A DNA stretch of 17,500 nt. Origin: Chrysomallon squamiferum (Eukaryota; Mollusca; Gastropoda; Neomphalida; Peltospiridae). Shown in pieces: positions 1-8,285 of this stretch; the stretch's first letter is position 1, and the number at the start of each line of letters is the position of its first letter. The stretch is from NCBI GenBank assembly GCA_012295275.1, contig CM022672.1:35365732-35383231 (forward strand). The letters run 5' to 3'. Position numbers and translations under genes: made by a program. The notes below the pieces were generated by a model. It was not told where the DNA came from, did no database searches, and worked only from the letters and a program-made list of their open reading frames with translations.

Positions 1-388
1 TGCATATGAAACAAAAACAAAAAACTTATTTCAATAATATTTGTCTCTGTTAACTGTTTCTGTTATTCAGTTTTCTAGTCACAATCTCAACTGATTAAAT
101 TAGAATAAAAATTAAAAATAATAAATGTTTAACAATAGATTTGTTTTCAAGTTATCTATAAAATTATCATAACTTTCTTTAAAAATGTCTTTACTTGATC
201 ATTTTTGTTTTAATACTTTTTGTATTTTATTATTATTTAAATGCAATATTAACTCAGTTTTATTATTATCATTATCTCAAGGCAATATTAAAATCTGTTA
301 TATTTCTGTATTCAATATTTTCTTTTAAGACAAGTTTAAAATTTAAAGGGATATTTTATTGAACAAAACACATTTTGTATTTTATATT

Positions 389-390
<2 letters not shown>
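1..390. other. AT-rich stretch, no gene seen
   Basis: This stretch is A/T-rich with short ATT and ATTT runs. The phrase GCAATATTAA occurs twice (near 242 and 282), each followed by a TCAGTT- or TCTGTT-like tail, which suggests an old short duplication. No open frame, RNA gene or mobile element can be supported. Confidence 0.6.

Positions 391-394
<4 letters not shown>

Positions 395-420
<26 letters not shown>
395..420. repeat. (TTA)n microsatellite
   Basis: An uninterrupted run of TTA triplets, about 8-9 copies. Its translation as polyisoleucine opens the frame at 375-590, so the first half of that frame is repeat-derived. Confidence 0.9.
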
Positions 421-582
421 CTTTACAATCTTCTACTGACAGTTATTCTGAAAATGGATCAGAAATTATTATTTATTATTATAGTTTCAACAATCTATCA
501 TTCACCACTAATGAAAGCAATATTTCAGAAGCTGACGTGAAAATAGAAAACATTTTGTTAGTTTATCAATCTTTGACAACAG

Positions 583-711
583 GAAGGTGATTTCATGGAA
601 CTGGACACAAAGCAGTTTTTTCAAATCTTATGTCAAATTATGAGTTCCGGCGGTGAACAATCACATGTTCTCGCTTCAGCACTAACCACACTCAAACCCA
701 AAACACAATAA
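583..711 (+). CDS. Candidate terminal exon, unknown product
   Basis: A frame opens just after a possible acceptor (AATCTTTGACAACAG, ending at 582) and runs to TAA at 709-711. It reads EGDF, then from the ATG at 595 a 38-residue segment beginning MELDTKQFFQILCQIMSSGG. The residue mix looks like protein rather than translated repeat, and AATAAA overlaps the stop, as in a short 3' end. No domain is recognised. A frame this short is common by chance in this composition, so it may be nothing. It lies in a pocket less AT-rich than its surroundings. The frame just upstream (441-590) is offset, so the two cannot be read as one without an intron or a frameshift. Confidence 0.15.
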   Translation, partial: EGDFMELDTKQFFQILCQIMSSGGEQSHVLASALTTLKPKTQ

Positions 712-750
712 AACATTTTTAAAGTTCTTTATGACGGCAGTAAAATACAG

Positions 751-827
751 AAGTGAATAACTTCAGTCCAGTTCATGAAGTGCAGATCAATCGCTTTTAT
801 ACACTTCAAATTTACAGTTTGTGGCAG
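751..827 (+). CDS. Candidate internal exon, unknown product
   Basis: A 77-base stretch is bounded by AAAATACAG on the left and by GTGGCAG followed by GTAATG on the right. The right edge is a good donor match. One frame reads VNNFSPVHEVQINRFYTLQI and continues to the donor without a stop; a second frame is also open. The acceptor lacks a clear pyrimidine tract. No family is recognised, and its length alone gives no statistical support. Confidence 0.1.
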
Positions 828-996
828 GTAATGTTGTTGTTATTACACAAAGTTCACGTATGAATGTCGTGGACATGTATTTGCAGATTAAGTTTTTGTT
901 AATATGAAATTATTTGTAACTGGGTTTATTTTTTTGTTTTTAAGAAATTGTTTGATATTTGATTATGTCTTAAATGAAGCCAGATATTTAAAACAG

Positions 997-1083
997 TTTT
1001 TTTTTTTTAAATTAGGATTTCGTTTCTTTGACTGTATTCTTTATTTTTTTTTTTTTCCTTTATTCTTTTCTTTCTTTCTTTCT
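997..1083. repeat. T-runs and (TTTC)n tract
   Basis: Two homopolymer T runs (997-1008 and 1044-1056) are followed by a short (TTTC)n tract at about 1066-1083. This is low-complexity pyrimidine DNA. Confidence 0.85.
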
Positions 1084-1114
1084 ATTATATAAAATTAGTT
1101 TTTATTACAATAAA

Positions 1115-1140
1115 ATTATTATTATTATTATTATTATTAT
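1115..1140. repeat. (ATT)n microsatellite
   Basis: About nine uninterrupted ATT triplets. Confidence 0.9.
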
Positions 1141-1550
1141 AAATGGATTTAGTTCTTACTATTATGCAATAAAAGGTTTAGAACCAATAAGTAAGAAAAG
1201 TGAGTAAAAACATAAAAACTGTTCTGATACTGAGAAAACATTTTTAAAGAAAGAAAACAAAAATTACATGTTCTTGTTTTATATGGAATAAGACTATCTC
1301 TATAAATGTTTGTTTTTTTATTTAAAAACTTTAGTTACATTAACTGCTTTTGTTTAATTTTTTAATTTTTTAATTTTTTTTTATTATATTATTTTTTTTT
1401 GTCATATTTTTGTATTTGTATTTTATACATATATTTTTTTAATTTTTTTTTTCTTATACATATAATATTTTTATTCAGGATAAAACCACAAAATAAAAAT
1501 TAACAAAATTAATCATGTACTTGAAAATGTAAAATGTATTTTATTGCAGG
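1141..1550. other. AT-rich stretch, no gene seen
   Basis: A/T-rich DNA with several runs of 7-10 T (about 1360-1450) and no supportable coding or RNA feature. It ends in TTTTATTGCAG at about 1540-1549, which resembles a plus-strand splice acceptor but is not followed by a convincing exon. Confidence 0.6.
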
Positions 1551-1716
1551 TTAACATTCGTAACTTGTTTATAAAGAACAAAAGAAGTGGGGTTGTGTTT
1601 TTTGTTAAGTTTAAAAAAAAAAAAAAAAAAAAAAATGTATCCAATGAATTTTTGTTTAATATTCAAAATCAACTTTGTAAAGAACAGAAACACTGGTGTT
1701 GTTTTTCTTTAAGTCT
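1551..1716. repeat. Imperfect direct duplication around a poly-A run
   Basis: The segment at 1551-1612 recurs in diverged form at 1656-1716. Both copies go through TTAAYATTC, then TAAAGAACA, then a GG-TTGTGTTTTT or GGTGTTGTTTTT block, and end in TTAAGT. They are separated by a 23-base poly-A (1613-1635) and a short linker. A poly-A between two related copies could come from replication slippage or from a short retroposed tail; the sequence does not decide. Confidence 0.55.
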
Positions 1717-1773
1717 CATTTTTATTTTTATTTCTTTTTTCTCTCTCTCCAGTGTTTTCAATTTACATAACTA

Positions 1774-1784
1774 CCCCCCCCCCC
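1774..1784. repeat. C11 homopolymer
   Basis: An eleven-base C run at the left edge of a pocket of balanced composition that extends to about 2040. A G8 run lies near the right edge (about 2043-2050). Confidence 0.9.
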
Positions 1785-1894
1785 ACTGTGACTGCTCAAT
1801 TCAAACTGAAGTTTGTGAGTCTCTGTGTGCTTTAACCCGGCACGTGTCTCACATCTCACTTTCATCTCGCTGGATTCTCATTGGCTGATCTCAC

Positions 1895-1977
1895 CAGGTG
1901 CGCAGGGTCTCCACATTACCCATGTTCACGTCACAGTCGGCCACCACATCATGTTTGTGCACCAACAAGCATATCGG
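1895..1977 (-). CDS. Candidate internal exon, unknown product
   Basis: On the minus strand, GATACACACACAG (a possible acceptor) precedes a frame of 27 codons plus two bases. It ends at CTG followed by GTGAGA, a reasonable donor. The frame reads PICLLVHKHDVVADCDVNMG and ends NVETLRT. It is open with a protein-like mix and sits in the most GC-balanced part of this region. The plus strand is open here too, so strand is uncertain. I do not recognise a family. The AC repeat that forms the acceptor weakens the case. Confidence 0.2.
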
Positions 1978-2199
1978 CTGTGTGTGTATCACTGACAAGA
2001 GTGGGTCTCACTTTCTTCCAACTCATCCTGTGTTAACTGTAGTGGGGGGGGTGCTGTTGTAATTATTATCAGCATTTTTATTATTTTTATTTTTTTATAA
2101 TGATAACAATCTATATTAAAAATTACTTCAGTGTGTATATTAAAACTTATCTTTAATGTAAAGTTATCTCTAGTGTTCCTTTGTGCATTAAAGATTATC

Positions 2200-2303
2200 T
2201 GTGTGTGTGTGTGTGTGTGTGTGTTATTATAGAGTGTATACTGTATGTATTAAACATTACTGGGTGTATATTAAAACTTATCTTTAATGTAAAGTTATCT
2301 CTA

Positions 2304-2384
<81 letters not shown>

Positions 2385-2483
2385 ATTATAGAGTTATACT
2401 ATGTGTGTGTGTGTTATCTCTATGTGTTGTGTGTGTGTGTGTGTGTGTGTGTCTGTATGTTTTTACTGGGTGTATGTGTTATC

Positions 2484-2516
<33 letters not shown>
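2200..2516. repeat. Four (TG)n microsatellite tracts
   Basis: TG tracts run at about 2200-2224, 2311-2381 (interrupted by TTTT near 2348), 2428-2452 and 2489-2516. They are separated by copies of the flanking ATTATAGAGTTATACT motif. Confidence 0.95.
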
Positions 2517-2519
<3 letters not shown>

Positions 2520-2593
2520 ATAGAGTTATACTGTATGTATTAAACATTACTGGGTGTATATTAAAACTTATCTTTAATGTAAAGTTATCTCTA

Positions 2594-2712
<119 letters not shown>

Positions 2713-3029
2713 ATAGAGTTATACTGTATGTATTAAACATTACTGGGTGTATAGTAAAACTTATCTCTATGCAATAAAAATTAGTTTTATCTAGTAAAGA
2801 TTGCCTCTGTATAATTATCTGTATCAAAAATAACTTGTATGGATTAAAATTAATTACCTATGTGTATGAGAAAGATTACCTGCACCAAAAAAATAAATAC
2901 CTGTGTATTTTAAACTGTCCAATTTACTTGTAAGTATTAGTTATTTGTATTAAAGGTATCTGATTTAGAAATTATTTGTTTTAACAAACAAAACATTTCC
3001 TGTACATTAAAATTTTATACTTATTTGAC

Positions 3030-3360
3030 TATGAGACTTGCAATCTTTCAAAAACCAAATTTGAAACAAAGAAAAGATATAAAATATTTACAATATTTAA
3101 CATTAAATTAAACACATAAGTATTGAAGTTTGCACCTGATTCTTACACTAAGAAGAACAATGTAAAATTTCACCTGGGTTTTTTCAAAGAACAAAGATAA
3201 TTACTGTTAACGGTTCATAACACCACCAAACCTTCTTTTATCTGTTAATAAATTGAAATACTGACCTTAAAAAAATATATAAAAAATGATCCTACTTGAA
3301 GAAGAAAATAAAAAACCAGTGAGCCAAGTGACATGTTTACAACTGAACTGAGATAAAAGA
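3030..3360. other. AT-rich stretch, no gene seen
   Basis: A/T-rich, non-repetitive DNA. A 26-codon plus-strand frame near 3120-3205 reads FAPDSYTKKNNVKFHLGFFK but lacks good splice sites. Nothing else can be supported. Confidence 0.5.
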
Positions 3361-3366
3361 TTCGAG

Positions 3367-3660
3367 CTAAGAACTGATTTCTCCGTTATTCTGTGAGTCT
3401 TTACAAATATCTAAAAACAGTTGAGTTTGTGGTCCATCGACTTTACTCATCACATCACAGCATGGTACACCTGCTTTATTTATCACAACACAATTGTGAT
3501 CTACCTCTTTACTGACCAGCTCACAATGTGCAGTAAAAATTTCACTGTGCAGCTTTCTGTCTGCTTCTCTCGTTCTGAGTCGTCTTTTCAGCTCCTGCTG
3601 ACACAACAAAGAACTCTTCACAGCTTGAAACGAAGATCTGACAATATTCCTCTCCCCAGA
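3367..3660 (-). CDS. Candidate exon or short gene, unknown product
   Basis: A 97-codon frame with stop TAG at 3367-3369, among the longest non-repetitive frames in the window. It is rich in charged residues. The middle reads ELKRRLRTREADRKLHSEIF, which could form an amphipathic or coiled-coil helix, and then passes through several Cys residues (AHCELV, NCVV, PCCDV) to end NNGEISS. A strong-looking acceptor, TTCTTTGTTGTGTCAG, sits inside it, so an exon could start at 3597. Possible donors are GCAG/GTGTAC and ATTT/GTAAAG. No ATG lies near the 5' end, which favours an exon over a complete gene. No family is recognised. One or two such frames are expected by chance, although the local GC balance favours a real one. 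Confidence 0.25.
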   Translation of the reverse strand, partial: SGERNIVRSSFQAVKSSLLCQQELKRRLRTREADRKLHSEIFTAHCELVSKEVDHNCVVINKAGVPCCDVMSKVDGPQTQLFLDICKDSQNNGEISS

Positions 3661-3816
3661 TCAAACCTCATCACCTGACCCCCCCTGCTTCTCATGTACA
3701 CACACCCACTGTCACCCACCCTCATCTAGTTAATTTTCTATTTTCACATTCCAAACACTGGTGTAGAGAAGAGTTCAGGATGGATTAGATTTTTGATTAA
3801 CATATATATTAATATC

Positions 3817-4044
3817 ATCATTATCATCATCATAACCATCATCAACATCATCAGCAGCAGTAGTAGTAGTAGTATGATTATTAGCAATTGCAATATTGTT
3901 AGCAATTGTAGTCATTTATTTAATATCATCATCATCATCATTAGTAGTACTAGTAGTAGTATCATTATTAGCAACTGTAATATTGTGTTAGCAGCTGTAA
4001 TCATTTATTTAATGACAGCATCATCATCATCATTACTATCATTG
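3817..4044. repeat. ~89-bp tandem repeat made of ATC and AGT triplets
   Basis: Copy A (about 3817-3924) and copy B (about 3925-4013) share one order: ATC triplets, AGT triplets, ATTATTAGCAA-TGYAATATTG, TTAGCA-YTGTA, TCATTTATTTAAT. The closing CATTTATTTAAT falls at 3913-3924 and 4002-4013, a period of 89. A third, partial copy starts at 4014 with ATC triplets, and ATTAGTGGTAACTGCAGAGC is its diverged tail. Confidence 0.75.
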
Positions 4045-4270
4045 TTTTCATTATTAGTGGTAACTGCAGAGCAGCATCAGTGAAACATAATTTTTTTTTT
4101 TAACAGTTAAAATATTTTTAAACATTTGTCCATGTTTAAACTATAAACATGAAAAAAGAAAAAGTCGTATGAAATCACCTACAAAATGTATATGTATGCT
4201 AGAATGCACATGTTTGCATGTGTGTCTCTATCTCATGAGCATGCATGTGTATGTATCTCTGTGAGAGAGA

Positions 4271-4280
4271 GTGTGTGTGT

Positions 4281-4376
<96 letters not shown>
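4271..4376. repeat. Long (TG)n microsatellite
   Basis: About 50 TG dinucleotides with one CT interruption near 4285. A short GAGAGA run (4263-4270) and a degenerate TGCATGTGT segment (4185-4260) lie upstream and may be the seed of the tract. Confidence 0.95.
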
Positions 4377-4399
4377 CTTGTTTGTGTGTTGCAAAATCT

Positions 4400-4880
4400 T
4401 TACAACATCAGTGGATATTGATCTGTTTTATTTTAAAAAAATCTTAATCTGACAAATATTTTAAATATTCTCAGAATACTGATAAACAAAGCCTATACAT
4501 AAAATAAAAACTTAATTTTATAGTATAAAACTATTTTACTGTTGAAAGCAAAATAAAAATAAACGTGATTTTAAAAAATAAAAATCATATTATAATTATA
4601 ATGCAATACAAGCCAACAGAATAAAATAATAAATGTAAATAAGAAAAGCTATTTTAATAATATTAAATAATTAAATAATTAAATAAATAAATAAATAAAA
4701 TAAGTAGATAAAATAAAATAATAAAATAATAAACAAATAAATAAAATTAACCTTAAATAAAAATAAATAAAATGATCAATATAAAAATAATAAATATATA
4801 AAATTATCTACAAAAAATAATAAAATAAATACAAATATATAAATTTAAAAAAATAGAAAAATAATAAAAAATAAAATCCT
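4400..4880. repeat. Very AT-rich low-complexity block, (TAAA)n-like
   Basis: Almost entirely A and T, made of degenerate TAAA, AATA and AAATAAT units (clearest at about 4640-4870). The A-rich strand is the plus strand throughout. No gene. Confidence 0.8.
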
Positions 4881-4887
4881 GTTTCAG

Positions 4888-5006
4888 GATATTTTCAGAC
4901 TGGAATTCCGCTGCACATTGGTAACATTTGAAGAAAAGCAGACGTGACAGACTCAAGTGAAAAAAGGCGTGGCCACTGTGGGCCTGAAAAAAGATTCTAA
5001 CCACAG
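4888..5006 (+). CDS. Candidate exon with an in-frame TGA, unknown product
   Basis: The acceptor ATCCTGTTTCAG (ending at 4887) is followed by a frame reading DIFRLEFRCTLVTFEEKQT. It then meets TGA at 4945-4947, continues QTQVKKGVATVGLKKDSNH, and reaches a donor CCACAG/GTAATT at 5006/5007. Apart from that TGA the exon is open for 39 codons and ends in phase 2. The TGA could be a nonsense mutation (pseudogene), the real end of the frame with the rest chance, or recoding; nothing here supports a selenocysteine element. The block starts abruptly where a ~480-base AT-only stretch ends. No family is recognised. Confidence 0.2.
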
Positions 5007-5070
5007 GTAATTAGGTGTCTGGGTGTTAATGCAGTACAGGTAAATTACTCTTTAATTCACCTATTCTCAG

Positions 5071-5236
5071 TGAGGTCAGCAGGTCAAAAGACAATGAGGA
5101 GAAATCAAAATGTTCAAACAATTCCGTTCACTTCGTTGATCCCAGCAGAAACCTATCAATGGCTGCTTTGCTTGAAGAGCTGCTATTGTCCCCATTATTC
5201 TCTTTGAACTTGATTTATTTCTGTTTATTTACTTAG
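5071..5236 (+). CDS. Candidate exon, unknown product
   Basis: A strong acceptor, TTTAATTCACCTATTCTCAG, ends at 5070. The frame enters at phase 2 and runs 54 codons to TAG at 5234-5236. It starts EVSRSKDNEEKSKC, passes NNSVHFVDPSRNLSM, and has a leucine-rich stretch, AALLEELLLSPLFSLNL. The open frame actually extends back to 5030 (68 codons). Its phase matches the donor at 5007, so 4888-5006 and 5071-5236 would splice in frame across a 64-base intron; a match is expected one time in three. The last ten codons lie in AT-rich DNA, so the true end may be earlier or an unseen donor may exist. Confidence 0.25.
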
Positions 5237-5239
5237 TTT

Positions 5240-5900
5240 AGTTTAGTATTTATTTAAATAAGTAAAAGATAATAATAATAAACCTTTGTACTCAAGATTT
5301 ATTTATTTGTTTATTTATTTTTTTAAATTTCATTTCAGTTTAGTTTGATTTATTATTTATTATTTAGAATCTGCAGAAATTCTGTTCATGAACCAAATTA
5401 AATTAATTAATTTTTTTTTTTTACATTCTAAAATATAATATCTAGTCACAGATAAATAAATAAAATTATCAATTTTCTAATCTCAGCTTATCATAATCAG
5501 CCCACTTAATCATTTAAACTGTCAGTTTCTCAAAATGATGAGGTATGTACTGTCTAGACAAATACTCAGTTATTTAAAAAACAACATAAACCTTCACAGT
5601 TAAAAATAAAAAAAAAAAAAAAAAAAAAAACTATTTATCACTAGAAATAACTTCAGTATTCAACTGTCTTGGATATCCTATAAGAAATAAAAAAATAAAT
5701 AAAATTAAAAAGTGAGTGGTCTGGGATGGAGTATGTAATGTATTCAGGTCTTACAAGAAAAATGAGCTATTACTGTTGAGAAGTTTATTTTTGAAATAGA
5801 TTTAACCACACCTGACAGGTGAACAAATATGATGCAGAATAAAACACACCTGTCTTTTTTTCTTTTTTTTTACATGCAGCATTGCATCACACACAATAGT
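5240..5900. other. AT-rich stretch with a poly-A run, no gene seen
   Basis: TTTATT and AAATAA low-complexity DNA, with an A run of about 23 at 5608-5630 that lacks an obvious retroposed body upstream. No supportable gene. Confidence 0.6.
5809..5821. promoter_or_regulatory. Paired E-boxes (CACCTG-A-CAGGTG)
   Basis: CACCTG and CAGGTG form a 13-base inverted repeat with a one-base centre, and another CACCTG lies at about 5847. CAGGTG/CACCTG is the E-box preferred by ZEB and Snail zinc-finger factors. Function is inferred from the motif only, and the site could be chance. Confidence 0.2.
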
Positions 5901-6161
5901 AAATATACATGGCACATTTTTTTATTTCTTTCTTGTATGAACATCTTCCATGCTTTCTTTGATAAATCATGTTTTTAAAAAACATTAAATATTTGTCTAA
6001 TAACAATGAACATACAGTCCATCACTCAGTTATAATACAGTTTCTAACATGATACTGAAAAATGGTGTTGAATTTCTTTTATTAGTGAAGACAAGAATAA
6101 AAATGTTAGAGAAAACCAAAACAAAAATTCAGCTATTATTCATAGAAATGGAACATTTTAA

Positions 6162-6225
6162 TACCTTTGATTAAAAAATTTAATTTGTTTAATTACCTTT
6201 GATTAAAAAATGTAATTTGTTTAAT
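6162..6225. repeat. 32-bp tandem duplication
   Basis: Two adjacent 32-base copies (6162-6193 and 6194-6225) start TACCTTTGATTAAAAAAT and end TTTGTTTAAT, differing at one base. This is a recent slippage or duplication event. Confidence 0.9.
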
Positions 6226-6531
6226 TACTCAGCTAGGACAGTCAGAACGTTTCAGTGTTTGGGGAATGAAAACAGCCTGCATAAACACAACTTTATAAAA
6301 ATGTAGATTCAAGGATTTCAGTGACAAGAAAACAATTTTTAGATGTTTTCTTCACTTTGTGTTCTGTGAGTTAGTAATGTGTGACATTCTTGTGATAGTT
6401 TCAAATTAATTTAAATAAAATAATTAAAAAATAATTGTAAAAGTTTTAATAAACCGTTTCAATATCTTCTTAAAAGACAAACAAGATAATGAAATTTTAA
6501 TTCTAAATTATTAGTTTAAAATAGAACATTA

Positions 6532-6640
6532 TAAAATAAAATAAAATAAAATAAAATATAATAATATAAAAATAAAAATAAACATAAAATAAAATAACAT
6601 AAAATAAAATAAAATAAATTAAAATAAATTAAAATAAAGC
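6532..6640. repeat. (AAAAT)n pentanucleotide repeat
   Basis: AAAAT/ATAAA units, clean at about 6533-6556, degrade into AATATAATAAT, ACATAAAAT and AAATTAAAAT variants to about 6640. Confidence 0.85.
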
Positions 6641-6880
6641 AAAATTAAAAATTAGATTTGTGATTATTTCCCTGTTATTTGTATCCTTTCTCTGCAAATC
6701 ACAGAAGAAAATAAACTGCTGAAGGTATTTTTGAAGTATTTGTTGCAGTTTCTGACTAAGTTGAATCCACACAGTTGTTGTATTTGTTATCAAATTCTCA
6801 CACTTTGTGGCTGGGATGAAGAGAAAGAATCTGCTGTCACTGGACCCTGTAATCATCACAGCTCCTGGGCCTGCAACAGC
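6641..6880. other. Left flank of the CTACAACAG array; open on both strands
   Basis: A minus-strand frame (6629-6859) and a plus-strand frame (from about 6731) are both open. The plus frame follows TTTTTGAAGTATTTGTTGCAG, a good acceptor-like string. A second plus frame, from 6816, reads MKRKNLLSLDPVIITAPGPA and enters the repeat as Ala/Thr. With both strands open and no family recognised, no exon is called. Confidence 0.3.
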
Positions 6881-6882
6881 TA

Positions 6883-7072
6883 CAACAGCTACAGCAGCTA
6901 CAGCAGCTACAACAGCTACAGCAGCTACAACAGCTACAACAGCTACAACAACTACAGCAGCTACAACAGCTACAACAACTACAGCAGCTACAAAGTTACA
7001 ACAGCTACAACAGCTACAAAGCTACAACAGCTCCTGGGCCCACAACAGCTACAACAGCTACAACAGCTCCTG
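6883..7072. repeat. 9-bp CTACARCAG minisatellite with duplicated flank motif
   Basis: About 20 units of CTACAACAG with CTACAGCAG and CTACAACAA variants. The phrase ACAGCTCCTGGGCC occurs at both the left (about 6858) and right (about 7027) parts of the array, and ACAGCTCCTG again at about 7062, giving a higher-order pattern. The unit is a multiple of three, so all six frames are long and low in complexity: Ala/Thr, Leu/Gln or Tyr/Asn/Ser on plus, and Val/Ala or Cys on minus. In the frame from 6816 the base variants all give Ala or Thr, as a mucin-like or linker segment would, but it shifts frame after 6990. Confidence 0.85.
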
Positions 7073-7272
7073 ATCTGAGTGATCACAGACATGGCAGCCG
7101 CTTTGATCCACGTGTTGCCTGCAGCGTAGCTGTCTGCCCGATGACAACACCGTGACTGCTGTCTGCTCAAGTGAACCAGTCTGCTATCAGCAGCTACAAT
7201 GGTGTTTGTTAACATCACACGGAAACAATCAACAGGGAAAACAAGGAGAGGAAGAGACATCATCGGAATCAA

Positions 7273-7295
7273 GTTGTTGTTGTTGTTGTTGTTGC
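7273..7295. repeat. (TTG)n microsatellite
   Basis: About seven TTG triplets ending in TTGCAG. The preceding 7080-7270 is balanced in composition and open on the minus strand (SYAAGNTWIKAAAMSVITQI), but gives no clear exon. Confidence 0.85.
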
Positions 7296-7474
7296 AGACA
7301 AAGTGGATGAAGATGTAACAAAAATAAATCTGTCTTTGTTGTAAGAAATTCAGCACTTGAAAGAAGGCAGAAAAAATATTAAATATTTGTTTTTGAAAAA
7401 TGTTAATTACTCATACAAGTGTTGTAGAAAAATAGGCTGATACAAACTGCTAAATAATGAAATCAATTTATCAG

Positions 7475-7485
7475 ACTCTCTCTCG

Positions 7486-7516
<31 letters not shown>

Positions 7517-7584
7517 TCATTCTCTCTTTCTGACATCTTCTCTCTCTTTCTCTCTTGAAGTCTAAAACATCAAATAATCTGACA

Positions 7585-7618
<34 letters not shown>
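7475..7618. repeat. Opposed (TC)n and (AG)n tracts
   Basis: A TC-rich tract with a few interruptions (7475-7556) is followed, after about 33 bases, by a pure AG tract (7589-7618). The two are complementary, so the single strand could fold into a hairpin of up to about 30 base pairs, and either tract can form triplex H-DNA. Confidence 0.9.
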
Positions 7619-7621
<3 letters not shown>

Positions 7622-7665
7622 ATATTAAAAATCAGTAAAAGAAAGATTGATTTTAGTTATTATTA

Positions 7666-7692
7666 TTTTTTTTTTTTTTTTTTTTTTTTTTT
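7666..7692. repeat. Poly-T run
   Basis: A T run of about 27 bases, preceded by TTATTATTA and followed by degenerate AAAAATG repeats (about 7705-7730). Confidence 0.9.
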
Positions 7693-8054
7693 CTTTAATG
7701 TTAAAAAAATGAAAAAATGAAAAAAATGGAATAAAAATTAATAATCTTTGTCAGAAATCATTGTTATGTGGACAACAAATGCTGTTTAAAATGGGCGCAC
7801 TGGAATGAAATGAAATCAACAAAAGAAAAAAATGTCAGAATCCATTTCATTCACATTTTTTTAAAACATTTTTCTTTATTTTATTCATTTTTTTTTAATC
7901 AATATTATTTTATTATTGTTTTATATATTTTTGTATAGAGAAATATTTTCATAATTCAGTGCCATTACTTTGTAACCTTTTTAATTAAGGGCAGAAAAAC
8001 TGATTTCCTATTTTTAAATGATTATTAATGTATCTGTATGCATATATATGTACA

Positions 8055-8116
8055 CTGTGTGTGTGTGTGTGTGTGTACAAATATATAATATAATATAATA
8101 TAATCTGCCAGTACCA

Positions 8117-8155
<39 letters not shown>

Positions 8156-8210
8156 TAATATAATATAATATAATATAATATAATATATATATATATATAT
8201 TTTTTTTTTT
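8055..8210. repeat. Compound TG / TATAA / GA / TATAA / AT / T repeat
   Basis: In order: (TG)n 8055-8076, (ATATA)n about 8083-8103, a 16-base unique linker, (GA)n about 8120-8153, (TATAA)n about 8153-8185, (AT)n to about 8200, and a T run. The GA tract sits between two arrays of the same pentanucleotide. Confidence 0.9.
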
Positions 8211-8285
8211 AAATCATTTTTACAGCCATTAAACATCATAAATTGCTTGACAAAACAAAACATTATCTAAAACGTGGCAGTCACA

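Noticed and set aside
375-590. 71-codon plus-strand frame
   Set aside because: The N-terminal third is translated (TTA)n. The remainder is of chance length with no domain. The neighbouring frame at 583-711 is kept instead as a weak candidate.
1544-1888. 114-codon plus-strand frame
   Set aside because: It begins at a non-ATG, includes polylysine from the A run, and translates the two halves of a direct duplication. No protein-like core.
4804-5004. 66-codon minus-strand frame
   Set aside because: Half is translated AT-rich low complexity; the plus strand has better splice-site support in the same pocket.
6240-6365. ~40-codon minus-strand frame ending MQAVFIPQTLKRSDCPS
   Set aside because: Acceptor-like TTTATGCAG is present, but frames of this length are expected many times in this composition.
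6988-7356. 122-codon minus-strand frame
   Set aside because: One end is the CTACAACAG repeat and the other (TTG)n (polyasparagine). The central 60 codons are plausible but have no splice-site support.
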